A DNA stretch of 27,500 nucleotides from Neocallimastix lanati (nom. inval.) (lineage: Eukaryota > Neocallimastigomycota > Neocallimastigomycetes > Neocallimastigales > Neocallimastigaceae), in NCBI GenBank assembly GCA_016946835.1, contig JACVTC010000031.1, positions 1,232,501 to 1,260,000 on the forward strand, read 5' to 3'. Position 1 is the first letter of the stretch. The number at the start of each line of letters is the position of its first letter. The translations under genes were made by a program, and so were the position numbers. The notes under the pieces were generated by a model. That model saw only the letters and a list, made by a program, of their open reading frames with translations. It did not search any database and was not told the origin of the DNA. This document shows, piece after piece, positions 1 to 12,517 of this stretch.

Positions 1-160
1 ATATTCAACATACATAATTTAACTTCATATATATTAATTTATATTACATATTAATACATTTATTAAAAAAAAATAATAAATGTTAATTTTATCATCAATA
101 TTTATTTATTTATTTTTTTAAATATTTTTTTTCAAAAATTTTGTATGATATATTGCTATA

Positions 161-200
<40 letters not shown>

Positions 201-396
201 TATCAAATATATAGATTTATTAAAAAATTAAAAAATAAAATAAAATAATATTAAAAATAAAATATTTTTTTTTATTATTAATATTTCTTATTTTTATATT
301 TTATTTCTTATTTTTTTTTTTTTTTTAAAAAATTGTCAATACTTTTTTTGTTATTAATTAAAAAAAATATTTATTACCTTTTTTTTAACAATTTAC

Positions 397-431
<35 letters not shown>

Positions 432-767
432 TTGAAATATTTTAATATTATATTTATATATAATCAATTAGGTTTATTTTGTTATATACATATAAAATAA
501 AATAAAGACAAGAATAAAATAAGTCTGACAAAAGAAGTGAAATAATACAAAAATATAAGACAGAGTAAATTAATGGAATAAAATTAAATTTATTATAATG
601 TAGTATTACTAGTAATCTTTATTTTATTTTGTTCTATTTTTTCTAAAATATATATATATAAATTTTTTTTTGTATATTCTATAAATTTCTAACCTTTTTT
701 AACCTTTTTTTTTTAATTCTATTTTTTTTTTCTTTTAAATTTCTTATGCAGTTAATCCCAAAACGAC

Positions 768-805
<38 letters not shown>

Positions 806-1613
806 ATAGGAAAATTATATATATATTAATTTATGTTTTATCTATAATATCATAATAAATATATACTAATTATATATATATATACAACATTTTTATTCTT
901 TTTTTTTTTTTTTTTTTAAAAAAAACAAATAAATAAATAATAATAATAATTATAATAACAATAAATAATAAATAATAATAATAAATAATATTAATAATAA
1001 TAATAAATAATAATAATAAATGATATTAACATCTTTTTTTTTTTTTTTTTTTTTTTTATTTTTTATTTTTTTAATTAAAAATAAAATACCATAAAATTTA
1101 ATATAATTAATAATAATATTTTTAATAAAATAATAATAATAATAAACGTGATATTTTTAAAATTTATTAAATATATACATATATTTGTCATGTCATATAA
1201 AAAATGTTTAATTTTTAAACTTTTTATTATTTAATTATAATAATTAATTTAAATTATATATATATATAAAAGACTTAATAAGTGTCCCAACCAAACATAA
1301 ATGAAATAAAATTTATAAATTCTTTTTTTATACAAATATTTAAATTTATCACATATATTTTTAATTATTTATATTTAAAGTTTGTAAAACAATATTAAGT
1401 CTATAATAAATTAGATGATAATGAAAATAAAAAAAAATATATATATATATAAAATTTTTAATTTCCTTTTAAAATAATTATATTAAATAAAGTTTATTAT
1501 AATTATTGTATTATTTCATTAATAATCTTATTTTATAATAAAATTTGAATAGTTTATCATAATTTGATGAATTATTAATATTGATAATACCTATTGAGTT
1601 CCAAAAAATTTTA

Positions 1614-1645
<32 letters not shown>

Positions 1646-2981
1646 TTTTTATTGAAAAAGATATGTTATAAAGAAAAAAAAAAAAAAAAAAAACGGTTAA
1701 AATTTATCTATTTTTATGTTATTTACAAATAAATAAACTTGTATTTGTATTCATATTTATCTATTTCATCTATCCTTTTAAAAACATATTAAAAAAGTGT
1801 TGTATAACTAAAAAGAACCTCCATTGAACTTAATTATATAACATACTTTATTAATAATATAATGATGGCCTATTTAATAATATTTAAAATTATTGAAAAA
1901 AAAATTTTTTTAAAAAGAAAAAAATTTGATAATATTAATATATATAGTAAATTAATATCAATATTTGTTTCAAAGTAATAACTTTATGATAAATTAATAT
2001 TTAATTAGTTCATCTTAATTTTTTTTTCTCTCTCTTTTATAATAATTATTTAATAACTATTTTTTTTGTGAAAATCATTAAGAGGAGAAGATAAAAAGAC
2101 CTTTTTAAAGTCTACCTAATTATAAATATTAAACTTCTTTATGGAGTTGAATACTTTTTTATAGTTTCGACCTCGGCATGAACCTCATTCTTTTGAATTT
2201 TAATCAATATTAAAATGAATAATGAAACACTTATGATGTGTAATAAATATTAAATATATAATAGTTATTTTATTTTAATAAAATCAATTCTATCTATATA
2301 TATTAGTCATTTAATATATTTATAAATATTTTTTTTAAAAATTCTTTTTTAGATAAAATGTGTAATATATAATTCATTATAAATTAAAATATTAATTCAT
2401 ACTTTGTCTTATTAATAAAAATTTTTTATGTATTATCTTTTTTTTATAATTATTTAAATAAATATAAAATTATATATATATAAATATATATAAATATATA
2501 TAAATATATGAATAAATTATAAATATATTATTTCGAATTATTATCTTCATATTCATTCAAAAAAAAAAATTAATTTTAATTGTTAAACATTTATACAACA
2601 GATGACTAATAATATAAAATAAAAATTAAAAAAAAAAGTATAATTCTCAGTTTAATTTTCCATTATAAAAAAAAAAACAATATTAAATAAGATTTTTATA
2701 TGAAAAAAAAAATTTTTTTTATTTAGGAGAATAATTAAAAAAAATTCCTATAATATGAAAATTATTAATATATTAAATTAATAATATTTTTATTTTCCGT
2801 TGTTAGGATAATAAATAAAGTTATTAGTAATATGTATTGTAACACATTTTTGGAATTAAATTGATATTATATTATTGATATAACTTGTATTTTATTAATT
2901 AATAAGATTTTTCCCTTTTGAAATGTTTTAAATAATATAATATTAAATAAAGTATTTTAATTAAATTAAATAATTAATTTT

Positions 2982-3021
<40 letters not shown>

Positions 3022-3249
3022 TAATATAAAATATGAGTTATATTTTAATATATCATCATTTTTAATAATTCATCTATCATCTATTTATCATATTAAGTTC
3101 ATTTTCAAAAAATAAGAATAAATAAATTAAATTTTACATTACTTATTAAACTTTATAATATAAATTTTTAACTTAAATACATATGCTTTTTTAATTAAGA
3201 TTTGTTTTATTTATTATTTATTATATATAATATTCTTTATTTTCTAAAT

Positions 3250-3285
<36 letters not shown>

Positions 3286-3516
3286 GTTTTCTAAATAGTA
3301 TTAATAAAATAGTATTTCTATATAATTTACTTTTCTTTATTTAAAAACCTCTATAACAAATAATTAAACTATTTATTCAAATTTTTTTTAGTATTATTAT
3401 GTATAATTAATATTCAAAAATATATTTAAAGAAATTTAAATTATAAATTAATCAAAGTTTTATTTTATATTATTTATTTATTTTTATATTTTTTAAAATT
3501 AGATATATTTTTTATA

Positions 3517-3585
<69 letters not shown>

Positions 3586-3775
3586 ATTTTATTCAATATT
3601 TTTTTAATATAATTTTTTTTTAATTTAGTATTCTAACTTTTTTTTAATAATTATTTATTTTATAATGCTTTTTTTTTTAATTTTTTTTTTTTTTTTTGAA
3701 TATTATTTTATTTAATTTATTATTATTATTTTTATATATATACGGATTATTCCATTTTACTAATAGATATTAGTT
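1..3775. other. A+T-rich intergenic DNA, no gene seen
   Basis: No open frame with plausible coding character was found on either strand. The stretch is made of A/T homopolymers (about 36 A at 161-196, 32 A at 771-802, about 38 T at 2982-3019, about 45 T at 3521-3565), AAT/ATA microsatellites (937-1020), TA runs and a TATATAAA-type array near 2470-2510. A slightly more G+C-rich island at 2070-2215 reads on the minus strand as about 19 codons without a stop and then stops repeatedly. It may be a coding remnant but resembles nothing I recognise. No tRNA cloverleaf was found there. The end of this stretch is the 3' flank of the esterase gene. Confidence 0.7.
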
Positions 3776-5502
3776 TTACCAAGCACCAATACCGCCAGCG
3801 TTTTCCCATGCGTAGTGATATACCAATTCTTCACCAATTGGATTATCACAAATTTCGTAACCTGTAGCAAGATTACCATGCATACCCCATTTATTAGTTG
3901 GTTTTTCTTGCTTTTCAAAACCAATTTGTTGACTAACTTTTTCAACCATAGTTTTCATAAGAGCACAACTACCCTTTTGAGTAAGATGGTAGTTAGTTAA
4001 GTAAATATTTGGTGATGAATTTATAACTGGATCATTGATGTAGATATAGTAAATATTATCAAATTCATTTACAATATTAGATTGAATTTCATTCCAGTTT
4101 CCTGGATCATATAAAAGTGAAGTGATTGCAAGTGGTGTTTCTGGATAAATTTCTCTAACTCTAGTAAGGAATTTCTTTAAAGTTTCATAATAATCTTCAG
4201 CAACAACTTTTGCATCATTACCAGCATCATTAGTACCAAGGAAAATAATCATAAGATCTGGAGCTTTTCTCTCAGAGAAATCATGAGCTTCATCAGAAAT
4301 GTATCCCCAAGATCTTGCAAGTGGATTACTATTTAAGAAATAGGAAACTTCCATACCATGATCCATTCCATAAAGTGGAATATCTGATAAACAAATACCT
4401 GGCTTAGCGATAATATCTGTTTCAGCATTCATATATTTACCGAATAAGAAAGACCAAGAATCAGCTTGTTCATTTGGTAAATATTGACCAGCAGTTAAAG
4501 AATCACCAACAATTTGAATATATTTATCTAATGGTTCATACTTATGAATTTTAGAACCATTATCAATATGTAAGCTTTCCATTTGAAGGAAACCACTATC
4601 GGTATCAGTAACATAGAATTGGATATTATGATCGATATCTTCAAGATCGTTAACAAGAAGATTTTCACCAATTGTAATATTTCTGTATTGTAAAGTTTGA
4701 TAATCAATGGAATAAGCAACTGGAACAATAGACTTTGATCTCTCTCCAGAAACGAAAGTGAAAGAAGAACCTGTGAAATCTAATTTAAAACCACTTCCAG
4801 CCCATTGAGAAACATTTTCTTTATCCCAACGGCCAACATAGTAAATATATGGATCATCTGGATATATAACACCATTATCTACAACACGAACTTAATTTTT
4901 ATAAAATAAATAATAAAATAATAATAATAATAATAACGATAATAATAATTAATATTTATAATATATGAATTAATTAAATTTTATTTTCATAAGGATATTT
5001 AAAAACAAATTATCATTATACTGATATATATTGATATATTAATAAACATTTAAATATATATAAATTTTATATTATTATTATTATTATTATTTTTTTATTT
5101 TACCATCTTCATCAACACTGTATTCACTATCTTCTTCACTTTCAATTTCAACATTGACAGTATTACATGATTCTTTAATACCACACCATTCATCATTTTC
5201 AATACCCCATTCTCCTTCGTCTGTTTCACGAACAACATCACAAGATGCGCAACATGGGTAGAAAGGTAAAGAATGGCATTCCTTATCTTCATTTATGCTA
5301 ATTTCTTTAATGATATATAAAATGAGTAAAAAAAAATACAAAAAAAAAATAATTGATATTAATGTTTTAATATATATTGAATAGGTTTTAATTAAGAAAA
5401 GAAAATTTTTATAAAATACATACCACCATCGCTTTCATTTAATTCCTGAGTTCTTGCTAAAGATGCAATAGATAATAATAATATAAATTTTAAATTTTTC
5501 AT
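3776..5502 (-). CDS. Secreted dockerin-bearing CE2-type carbohydrate (acetyl) esterase, three exons
   Basis: Predicted exons are 5502-5424, 5304-5104 and 4890-3776; phases agree and give 464 residues. Exon 1 starts at ATG 5502 and encodes a signal peptide (MKNLKFILLLSIASLA) for secretion. Exon 2 encodes a fungal dockerin (about residues 36-73) with the YPCC, WGIEN and EWCGI signatures and five cysteines, which binds the scaffold of the anaerobic-fungal cellulosome. An acidic linker follows. Exon 3 encodes a beta-rich domain (about 94-210) and an SGNH hydrolase domain with GDSLTAG (Ser224), GTND (312-315) and NYHLTQKG (His405). That two-part layout is typical of carbohydrate esterase family 2, which removes acetyl groups from xylan and other hemicelluloses. 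The exact substrate is not visible. A C-terminal tail of about 40 residues ends in GIGAW. Intron 1 has an alternative acceptor that would start exon 2 at 5286 and keep the frame. Only one dockerin is seen. Family is confident; CE2 against other SGNH families is fairly confident. Confidence 0.88.
4891..5103 (-). other. Intron 2 of the dockerin-CE2 gene
   Basis: This 213-base A+T-rich intron has a GTAAAA donor (GT at 5103-5102) and ends ...AATTAAG (AG at 4892-4891). Both flanking exons are in phase 1, so joining them turns the acidic linker directly into the start of the esterase (VRVVDNG). Frames inside the intron are closed. It contains an ATT microsatellite on each side. Branch point not assigned. 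Confidence 0.75.
5305..5423 (-). other. Intron 1 of the dockerin-CE2 gene
   Basis: A 119-base intron separates the signal-peptide exon from the dockerin exon. The donor is a good GTATGT (5423-5418). The acceptor proposed is AAAG at 5308-5305; a second in-phase AG (5288-5287) would lengthen the intron by 18 bases and remove six residues before the dockerin. A TAG acceptor in between would give an immediate stop, so it is excluded. The intron lies exactly between secretion signal and docking module, which is compatible with exon shuffling of dockerins (inference). Confidence 0.7.
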
Positions 5503-5783
5503 TTTTTATTTATTTTATTATTTATTTATTTTATTATTTATTTATTTTATTTTTACTTTATTTTTTATTTTATTTTATTTTTTATTTTATTCTTTATTTT
5601 ATTTTTTATTTTATAATATCAAAAATATTATTTTTTTTAATTAAATATATATATTTGAGAATAAAATTACAAAGGAAAATTTCCTTCTTTTTATATTTTT
5701 TTTTATTTAAATATACTATAAAAAAATATTTTTAAAGTTTTTTTTTTTTTTTTTTATCTTAAACATATAATTTATCATTGTAA

Positions 5784-5833
<50 letters not shown>

Positions 5834-6010
5834 TTTCTAAAATTATAAAAGTTTTATATTAAATAATATATATTTAATATAAAAAATTTCACCATTCATT
5901 CATTTTTATAAAAAATAAGGTTTATAATTAAAAAAGCTTATGTAATAATAAATTTAATAAAATTTAATAAATAAAATTACATCATTAAATTTAAGTAAAA
6001 ATAATTGATT

Positions 6011-6042
<32 letters not shown>

Positions 6043-6060
6043 GATATTAAATACAGTTTT

Positions 6061-6168
6061 AATAAAACAAATTATTTTTTTTTATTGTGAAACTCCTTTA
6101 ATAGAAAACTTTTTTTTTTTTTTTTTTTTAAAGGAGTTTCACAATAAAAAAAAATAATTTGTTTTATT
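6061..6168. repeat. Perfect 40-41-bp inverted repeat with a 26-nt spacer
   Basis: The left arm (6061-6101) and right arm (6128-6168) are exact reverse complements over 41 bases, including a run of nine T matched by nine A. The spacer is ATAGAAAAC-like sequence (6102-6110) followed by T's. The arms include an ordinary-complexity core (GTGAAACTCC), so this is not just an A/T-run coincidence. It could be a small palindromic element, the relic of an inverted duplication, or a strong RNA hairpin if transcribed. No target-site duplication or transposase is seen. Confidence 0.85.
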
Positions 6169-6338
6169 TTGAAATTTAAATACTATTTATATAAATATAT
6201 ATATTTTCTTTTTAGACTTATTATAAATTATATATAAGTATATATCTCCAATATATTTATATATTAGAAATTATAAGTTTTTATATTTTCTAAAAAATAA
6301 AAAAGAAATAAAAAACATCGTGTTATTACTTTATGAAA

Positions 6339-6386
<48 letters not shown>

Positions 6387-7883
6387 ATTATTATTTTTAT
6401 AATTAACTAATTTAATTTTAATATATTAAATAGATACAAATAAATACAAATAAATACAAATAAAAAATAAAATTTTCCTAACCAATAAAAAAAAAAAAAA
6501 AAGGAAAAAAAAAAATTTTAAATATCAAATTAATAAATTAAAATCTTCAAAAATGAATAAACTAAAATCCTCAAAAGAGTAAAGAAAAAAATTTGAGATA
6601 TTTCAATTTAAAGTATGATATTAAAATATTATATTAAATATAGGAAAATATTTTATTTTCCAAAATTAAATGCATCATTCATAGTGTGTTAAATTACTTA
6701 TTAATTATATGAAATAATAGATAAAAGATATATATAAAAGATATACTAAGTAACTTACATTCTACATTTAGTTTAGTTCATATATATTTTAGAAATTTTT
6801 TTTTTTTTATCAAAAATATAAAAAAAAAAAAATTGATTTTATTAATAATATATCAAATATATATTTATTAAATATGAATTAATATTATGTAGATATCTAT
6901 AATTATTAACAATTATTTAAATTTATTATTACAAATGATTTTTTTAAACATTTATTTACAATATTTATATAGATTTTAATTTGCATTATAAATTTAAAAT
7001 CAATTAATAAATTTTTTTATTATTTTTAGACAAGTCCATTATTTTATTGACTGTAGTTATTAATTATTAAAAGTATAAAATATTTAAAATAAAATAATAA
7101 AATATTGAAAATATAATAAAATTTATATATATATATATATATATAAAAAAAGGAATAATTAATATAATATAAAGAAAATTCTAACAAAACTTATAACAGT
7201 TAATTATGATGTTATGATGTGAATTATAATCATTTCTATGGAAAAAAAATTAATAAAATAATAAAAAATAAAAAGTAACATCTATTAAGTAGATAGTTGA
7301 AATGACTATTAAATTTCTCCATTCAAGCTAAGAGAAAATATTAATAGGAAATTCAATTTTCATAATATATTGTATATTGTGTGAAAAATAAGAATGATTT
7401 ATGTCATTTGAGTTAAGAAAAACCCTTGAACGAATAGTATTTGAAATTGTTTTATATCATGTTAATTCGATTTTGACTCTTATGGTTGTATAAAGGGGTT
7501 ATTTTTTTTTTTTTTTTTTTTAAAACAATATCCATCAAAAATTTTCAGTTTTAGAATATATTAAAATAAAAATATTATATTCAATAAAATAAATTATTTT
7601 ATTTTCGACAAATTAAATTCAGTATTTATGATGACTAAACCTATTTAATGACTATATTATAAATTTATTTAATTATTATTAAATTATTTATTATATGTTG
7701 AGTTCAAATTTTTTGAAATTTTTTTTTTTTTAATGATTATTTAACAATTATATATATATATAATTTTTTTTTTTTTTATTTTTTTTTTTTTAATTTTAGG
7801 AATAAATTTTTTTAATATTTAATAAAAAAAAAGAAAAAAATTTAAGAGAAATTGATTGAAAATTTTATATTAATATCAAAAGG

Positions 7884-7988
7884 TTAGAAATTTATATGGA
7901 TGAAAAGTACAAATTCTTCCCATTCATCAATGATAATTTCATGTGGATTAATATTATCCATTAATACAATTTTTTTTTTTTTTTTAGA
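7884..7988 (-). other. Possible small coding remnant
   Basis: On the minus strand an open frame runs from a lysine-rich A tract through an ATG at 7961 to TAA at 7886-7884. The 25 residues from the ATG include the ordinary-looking string NPHEIIIDEWEEFVLF, and the base composition is less A+T-biased than its surroundings. Too short to assign. It may be the tail of a lost gene or chance; it lies just beyond the truncated end of the NOV-like relic and does not match the open NOV gene. Confidence 0.25.
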
Positions 7989-8089
7989 TTGAAAATAAAT
8001 TTTATTTAATTATAATTATTAAAATAGAATGTATAAAAAATTTTTAGTAATACTATTAAAAAACTATAATTATTATCGATATTTCTTTT

Positions 8090-10161
8090 TTTTAGGAATA
8101 ATTCGTATAAGATATTTAGCTGTTTCTATTTTATTTTCTTTTGGGATATAATTTGAATAATTTTGGAATAGTTATAATAGTATTTTTCGTTCATTTTAAA
8201 ATATTTTTTTTAATGTATCTGTATAATCATAAATATTTTTGGTATAATTTGCCTCAATCGATGTTAAACTATTATGAATTAATTCATTTTTTATATCAAG
8301 ATTAAAACATGCTTTTAAACTATTTTTGAATAAATCTGGAATATGATTATCCTTATATAATCTATTAAGCTTACAAAATGTACCGTTTTGATATGGTATA
8401 ACTGAATAATTTTTATATCTTGTATGTATATTGTTCAGAAACACATCCTAAAAATTTATTCATAAATTTAATAGAATAAATTCCACCTATTTTTTTTTGA
8501 TATTCTATCTTTTTAATGAGCTCAAGAAGTACTATACCATTAATTTCATTCCATAAATCTATAGGAAATTTGGTTCCATCTTTCTTTTCACCCATATAAT
8601 TCCAAACTGTAGCACATAATTCATAAACTAAATTACGCTTTTTAATAAACCATTTATCACTATCCATGGGAATATATTTCATTAGTTTTAAAATATTATC
8701 AGACCAATTTTGAAAATTGCCACGAATTTTAGAAATAGAAAAATCAATATTATGATCTGTTCCAGTTGAAAATTTTGAAGTTTTTTATGAATAAGATTTT
8801 CTCTTCATTTAATATCAATGCTTTCAAGACATTCAATCATATTTTCAGGAACGTGAGTAGATGAAGCAAGGGTTTTTGTTAGTTTTACGAAATTATTTTC
8901 CATATTAGGAATTATAGCATACCATTCAAGGAATTCAGGATGAAAACGCTTAACAAATAAAAGAAAATCATCTATCCAATTCCAGGAATTATTAATTTTA
9001 GTTTCAAATGAAGAAATGATTTCATAACTTTCAATTAATTTAACTGATTGTTCAATATTGACATATTTTATTCTATTATCATTTCTCCAAATATTTTGTT
9101 CGATATTTAAAGATTTTTCAAATGTTGGAACTTTTTCATCATATAATTTATAAATAAATCTATATGCCTTCATTCTGTTGGTTTCATTTTTATAGTTTTT
9201 TACATCAGGAATGTATACTTCATTCAGTTTAACATATTTTGTTCCATTCCATACAATTGGATAATCATGTAAAATATTTCTCATTGGATCTATAAAGTAT
9301 TTTTTATACCATTCTATATCAAAAAATTTTTTAACCTGAGGAATATTACGAAGACCCTTTGCTAGAATATATCTTCTCTTAATATCATTATTACAAACAC
9401 ATTTTAATATATTTCTAAACATAGTTTGTGATCTCTTAAGAATCATTCTATTTATTCCAGAATCGGATATTTTTCCTGTTTTTTTTTATCAATATTATTA
9501 TTAAGGAAAATGGATTGTCTTTCAGAATCTGGTTCAAAATCAGGACTATTAATAATGAATGGAAGTTCATGATCTTCAGATCCGACTAAAGGAAGAGAAC
9601 AAAATAAAGATGGAGAAAATGAATTATTAATATTATTATTGAATTTATCTAATTCAATAGCACAGTGAATTCTAATATTTCTTTCTCTATTAAATCTTTC
9701 TGTTAATTTTTCATTAAATTCTTCAACTTTATTATATAAAAATATTTTTTTTTGTGAAATATCGTTATTATTAATATGAAATTCAATTTTTTGACATTCA
9801 TCTGATAGATTAATGACATCACCACGATTGATGGTAAGTATTTTTCCATTATCATTAAGTTCAATACTATTTATTTCAGGACAGAACAACATAACTTTAT
9901 CAATGTTTTCTTCAAAGTTTTCAATTCCTAATCTACCAGCTTCTCTGTTTCTATTTGTAACTGCTTTATATTTGTAACTAGTCCATCCAAAAGTGTTTTT
10001 AAATAATCTAAAACTATTTTCAGTAGCATTCAATCCTTCTAAAAGTTGTTGATCATCACCTTCTCTATACATTGTAACAGAAAATCCTTTTATTTGATTA
10101 TCTATAATAATATCACCAGTAATTTCAATCGTTTTAGAAAGTGTATGGGTAGTAAGGAAAC
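8090..10161 (-). pseudogene. Truncated, frameshifted copy of the NOV-like gene
   Basis: This stretch aligns almost base for base with 19414-21480, the 5' half of the open NOV-like gene (about residues 121-809), at high identity by eye. It lacks the first ~120 codons, including the ATP-binding N box, and everything after about residue 809: the 33-residue repeats and the NOV_C domain. Lesions relative to the open copy are a net one-base loss near 9478-9500, a TGG to TGA nonsense change at 8807-8805, a shortened T run near 8781-8786, a four-base gain near 8423-8430 and an extra base in the T run near 8204-8211. The 5' end is joined to ankyrin sequence at GAAAC (10157-10161). The 3' end dies out in a low-complexity stretch near 8090. 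It cannot encode the original protein. Confidence 0.9.
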
Positions 10162-10983
10162 TTTTTCTAATGAAATAAATAATGAAATTTTTCAGCAATT
10201 ATCTTTTTTATTAATATTTATTTAAATATTCTATTATGGCTTCATTTATACCTCTATACACATTAAATATCATTATTCCAACCTAATCTTTTTTTTATTT
10301 ACCTAAGCTCCATTTTCAATTAAATACTTTTCTATTACTTTATTTCTATTTATTTATAAAATATGTAATGGGGTTTCACCTCTGATATTTTCTTTATTTA
10401 CATATGCTCCATGCTCAACTAAAAATTTTACTACGAATTCATTTCCACTTCTATATGCATTAGATAATGGGGTTTCACCGTCTTCATCCTCTTTATTTAC
10501 ATCTGCTCCATGCTCAACTAAATATTCTAATATTGCTTCATTTCGATTATCAAATGAAATAAACAATGGATTTTTGAAAATTATTTACATATGCTCCATG
10601 TTCAACTAGATATTTTACTATGCCTTCATTTCCACTTCAACATGCATTAAATAATGGGTTTCACTATTTTCATTTTCTTTATTTACCTCTGTTTCATGTT
10701 CAACTAAATATTTTACTATACTTTCATTTCCCTTATAGCATATAATAATTAATGGGGTTTCACCATCTTTATCTTCTTTATTTACATCTGCTCCATGTTC
10801 AACTGAATATTTTACTATGCCTTCATTTCCACTTCGACATGCATTAAAAAATGAGGTTTGACCCCAATTATCTTCTTTATTTACATCTGCTCCATGTTCA
10901 ACTAAATATTTTACTATAGTTTCATTTCCCTTATAGCATATAATAATTAATGGGGTTTCACCATCTTTATCTTCTTTATTTAC

Positions 10984-11016
<33 letters not shown>

Positions 11017-11679
11017 AGCCTCATTTTCCTTTTCACATGAAATAAATAATTGGGTGAAACCCCATTTATTTTCTTTATTTACATCTGCTTCATGTTCAAC
11101 TAAATATTTTACTATGCCTTCATTTCCTTCATAACATTAATTAAATAGTGGGGTTTCACTGTCTTCATCTTCTTTATTTACATCTGCTTCATGTTCAACT
11201 AAATATTTTAATATTGCTTCATTTCAATTATCAAATGAAATAAACAATGGATTTTTACCTTCATAATTTTCCTTATTTACATATGCTCCATGTTCAACTA
11301 AATATTTTACTATGCCTTCATTTCCACTTCTACATGCGTTAAATAATGGTGTTTCACCCAAATTACCTTTTTCATTTAAATATGTTCCATACTCAACTAA
11401 AAATTCAACTTTAGTAAAATTTATTTCTTTTCCTTTATTACATTCAAGCGATAAAATTTTCCACAACCACGTTGATAATCTAAATCATAGGTTAAAATTT
11501 TATATTTCTCAATTGAAATATATTGATTTAAATCAGATATAGAAATCTCTACAACTATATAATTATTTTTTAATAAATCCATTATCATATATTTTTATAT
11601 GATCAAAAATATCATCAAGTAATCTATTATTGTTCTCTTTAAACAAGTTTCTAATTTGAAGTGAAGATATATTTTCCAT
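10162..11679 (-). pseudogene. Decayed ankyrin-repeat gene fused to the NOV-like relic
   Basis: Reading from an ATG at 11679, the first codons match residues ~75-105 of the open ankyrin gene (shared LLD-IF-HIKIYDN motif). The preceding ~75 residues are missing, although the sequence just upstream of the ATG still resembles the open gene's 5' flank. Then follow frameshifted ankyrin units: 99-base periodic copies with the TPL core and the EHGADVNKE-type loop. Open pieces remain at 11466-11224 (80 codons) and 10566-10354 (70 codons). The 3' part resembles the remnant at 12957-13386 more than the end of the open gene. The last partial repeat runs into NOV-like sequence at 10161-10157. No intact reading frame remains. 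Confidence 0.88.
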
Positions 11680-12195
11680 TATAATAATATTTTAGTTTAT
11701 TTCTCGTATTCCTTTTTTTTTTTTTTCTTTTCTTTTTTTTTTCTTATCTTTTTTTTTTTTTCCTTATGATAAACTGTTTTTTTTTTTTTTTTTTTTGTCT
11801 TCTTTAAAAAAAAAATAAAAATAAAAATAAAATTATAATTAGAAATAAAAAAAACTTAATATAATATAATAAATTCACAGAATTATTTGTATTTCTAATC
11901 ATTTCCAATCTTAAAAAATTCAATTATCGAAATAAATTTTATCAAAGTTTTTTTTTAGTCCCATTATTATATTAAATTAAAAATTTTAAATTTTTTAAAA
12001 CAAATAATGGACCTAAATTCTAATTACTTTATTTTTTTTTTTTAAAATAATAAAATTTTAAAATATACAAATCCAATATCTAAATTCTAATTTTTAAAAT
12101 ATATAAATCAATAATTGTAAATTAATATTATTTTAATTAAATTTCCTATAATTTAATTACTTTACTAATTTTCTATATTTTAATATTTAATAAAA
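11680..12195 (-). repeat. Duplicated 5' flank of the ankyrin gene
   Basis: Segments of this region match the sequence upstream of the open ankyrin gene (about 16309-16825) in the same order. They are TATAATAATATTTTA next to the start codon, TGATAAACT followed by long T and AAAAT tracts, AATTCA(C/T)AGAATTATTT, ATTTGTATTTC, TTTTATCAAAGTT, CCCATTATT and AATGGACCTAAAT. The copied unit therefore carried its promoter region. Spacing differs through microsatellite changes. It is useful as a hint to which upstream bases were present in the ancestor; no element can be assigned a function. Confidence 0.75.
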
Positions 12196-12483
12196 TCTAT
12201 ATTAATAAATTATAATTTTGTAAAATTTACATTAATCTATTATTTATATATATTTAATATATATTTATTTGGACCATTCATCATTAAACTGATATATAAA
12301 TATTTAATTAAACAGTTACTATAAAATTATTTTTATAATAATTCTTATTAATAATAAAAAAGTTTTAATATTCATATTTTATTTTATACTTTATTTTATG
12401 ATTTATAATTTTATTGTTTTTATTATTTCCATTTTATTATTTATAAATTATTATTATTATTTAGTTATTATTATTATTATTAA

Positions 12484-12517
<34 letters not shown>

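Larger units (their letters stand above)
5503..8089. other. Intergenic DNA upstream of the esterase gene
   Basis: No complete gene is seen. The first 130 bases upstream of the esterase start are a TTTATTTTATT-type low-complexity stretch that must hold its promoter, but no specific element can be named. Further out are an ATT array (5788-5831), an ATA/AAT array (6342-6381), T runs (6016-6042, 7502-7520) and TA repeats (7125-7142). Around 7300-7500 the composition is slightly less A+T-rich without an open frame. The inverted repeat and the possible small coding remnant in this stretch have their own entries. Confidence 0.6.

Noticed and set aside
2070-2215. A tRNA or small RNA gene in a slightly G+C-richer island
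   Set aside because: No cloverleaf, anticodon arm or T-loop consensus in a consistent arrangement could be found.
2982-3565. Long T runs as transcription terminators
   Set aside because: Homopolymer tracts are scattered throughout the intergenic DNA without relation to gene ends, and no bacterial-type stem precedes them.
3760-4728. Small frames at 3760-3945 and 4528-4728 (minus) and 3815-4000 (plus)
   Set aside because: They are out-of-frame or antisense readings within the esterase coding exon.
5087-5341. An 84-codon gene starting MYFFLLILYII upstream of the dockerin, which looks like a signal peptide
   Set aside because: That start is translated intron. The exon at 5502-5424 gives a proper signal peptide, a GTATGT donor and matching phase.
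8090-11679. A genuine ankyrin-NOV fusion gene
   Set aside because: The two parts meet one base out of frame, and both sides carry further frameshifts and stops.
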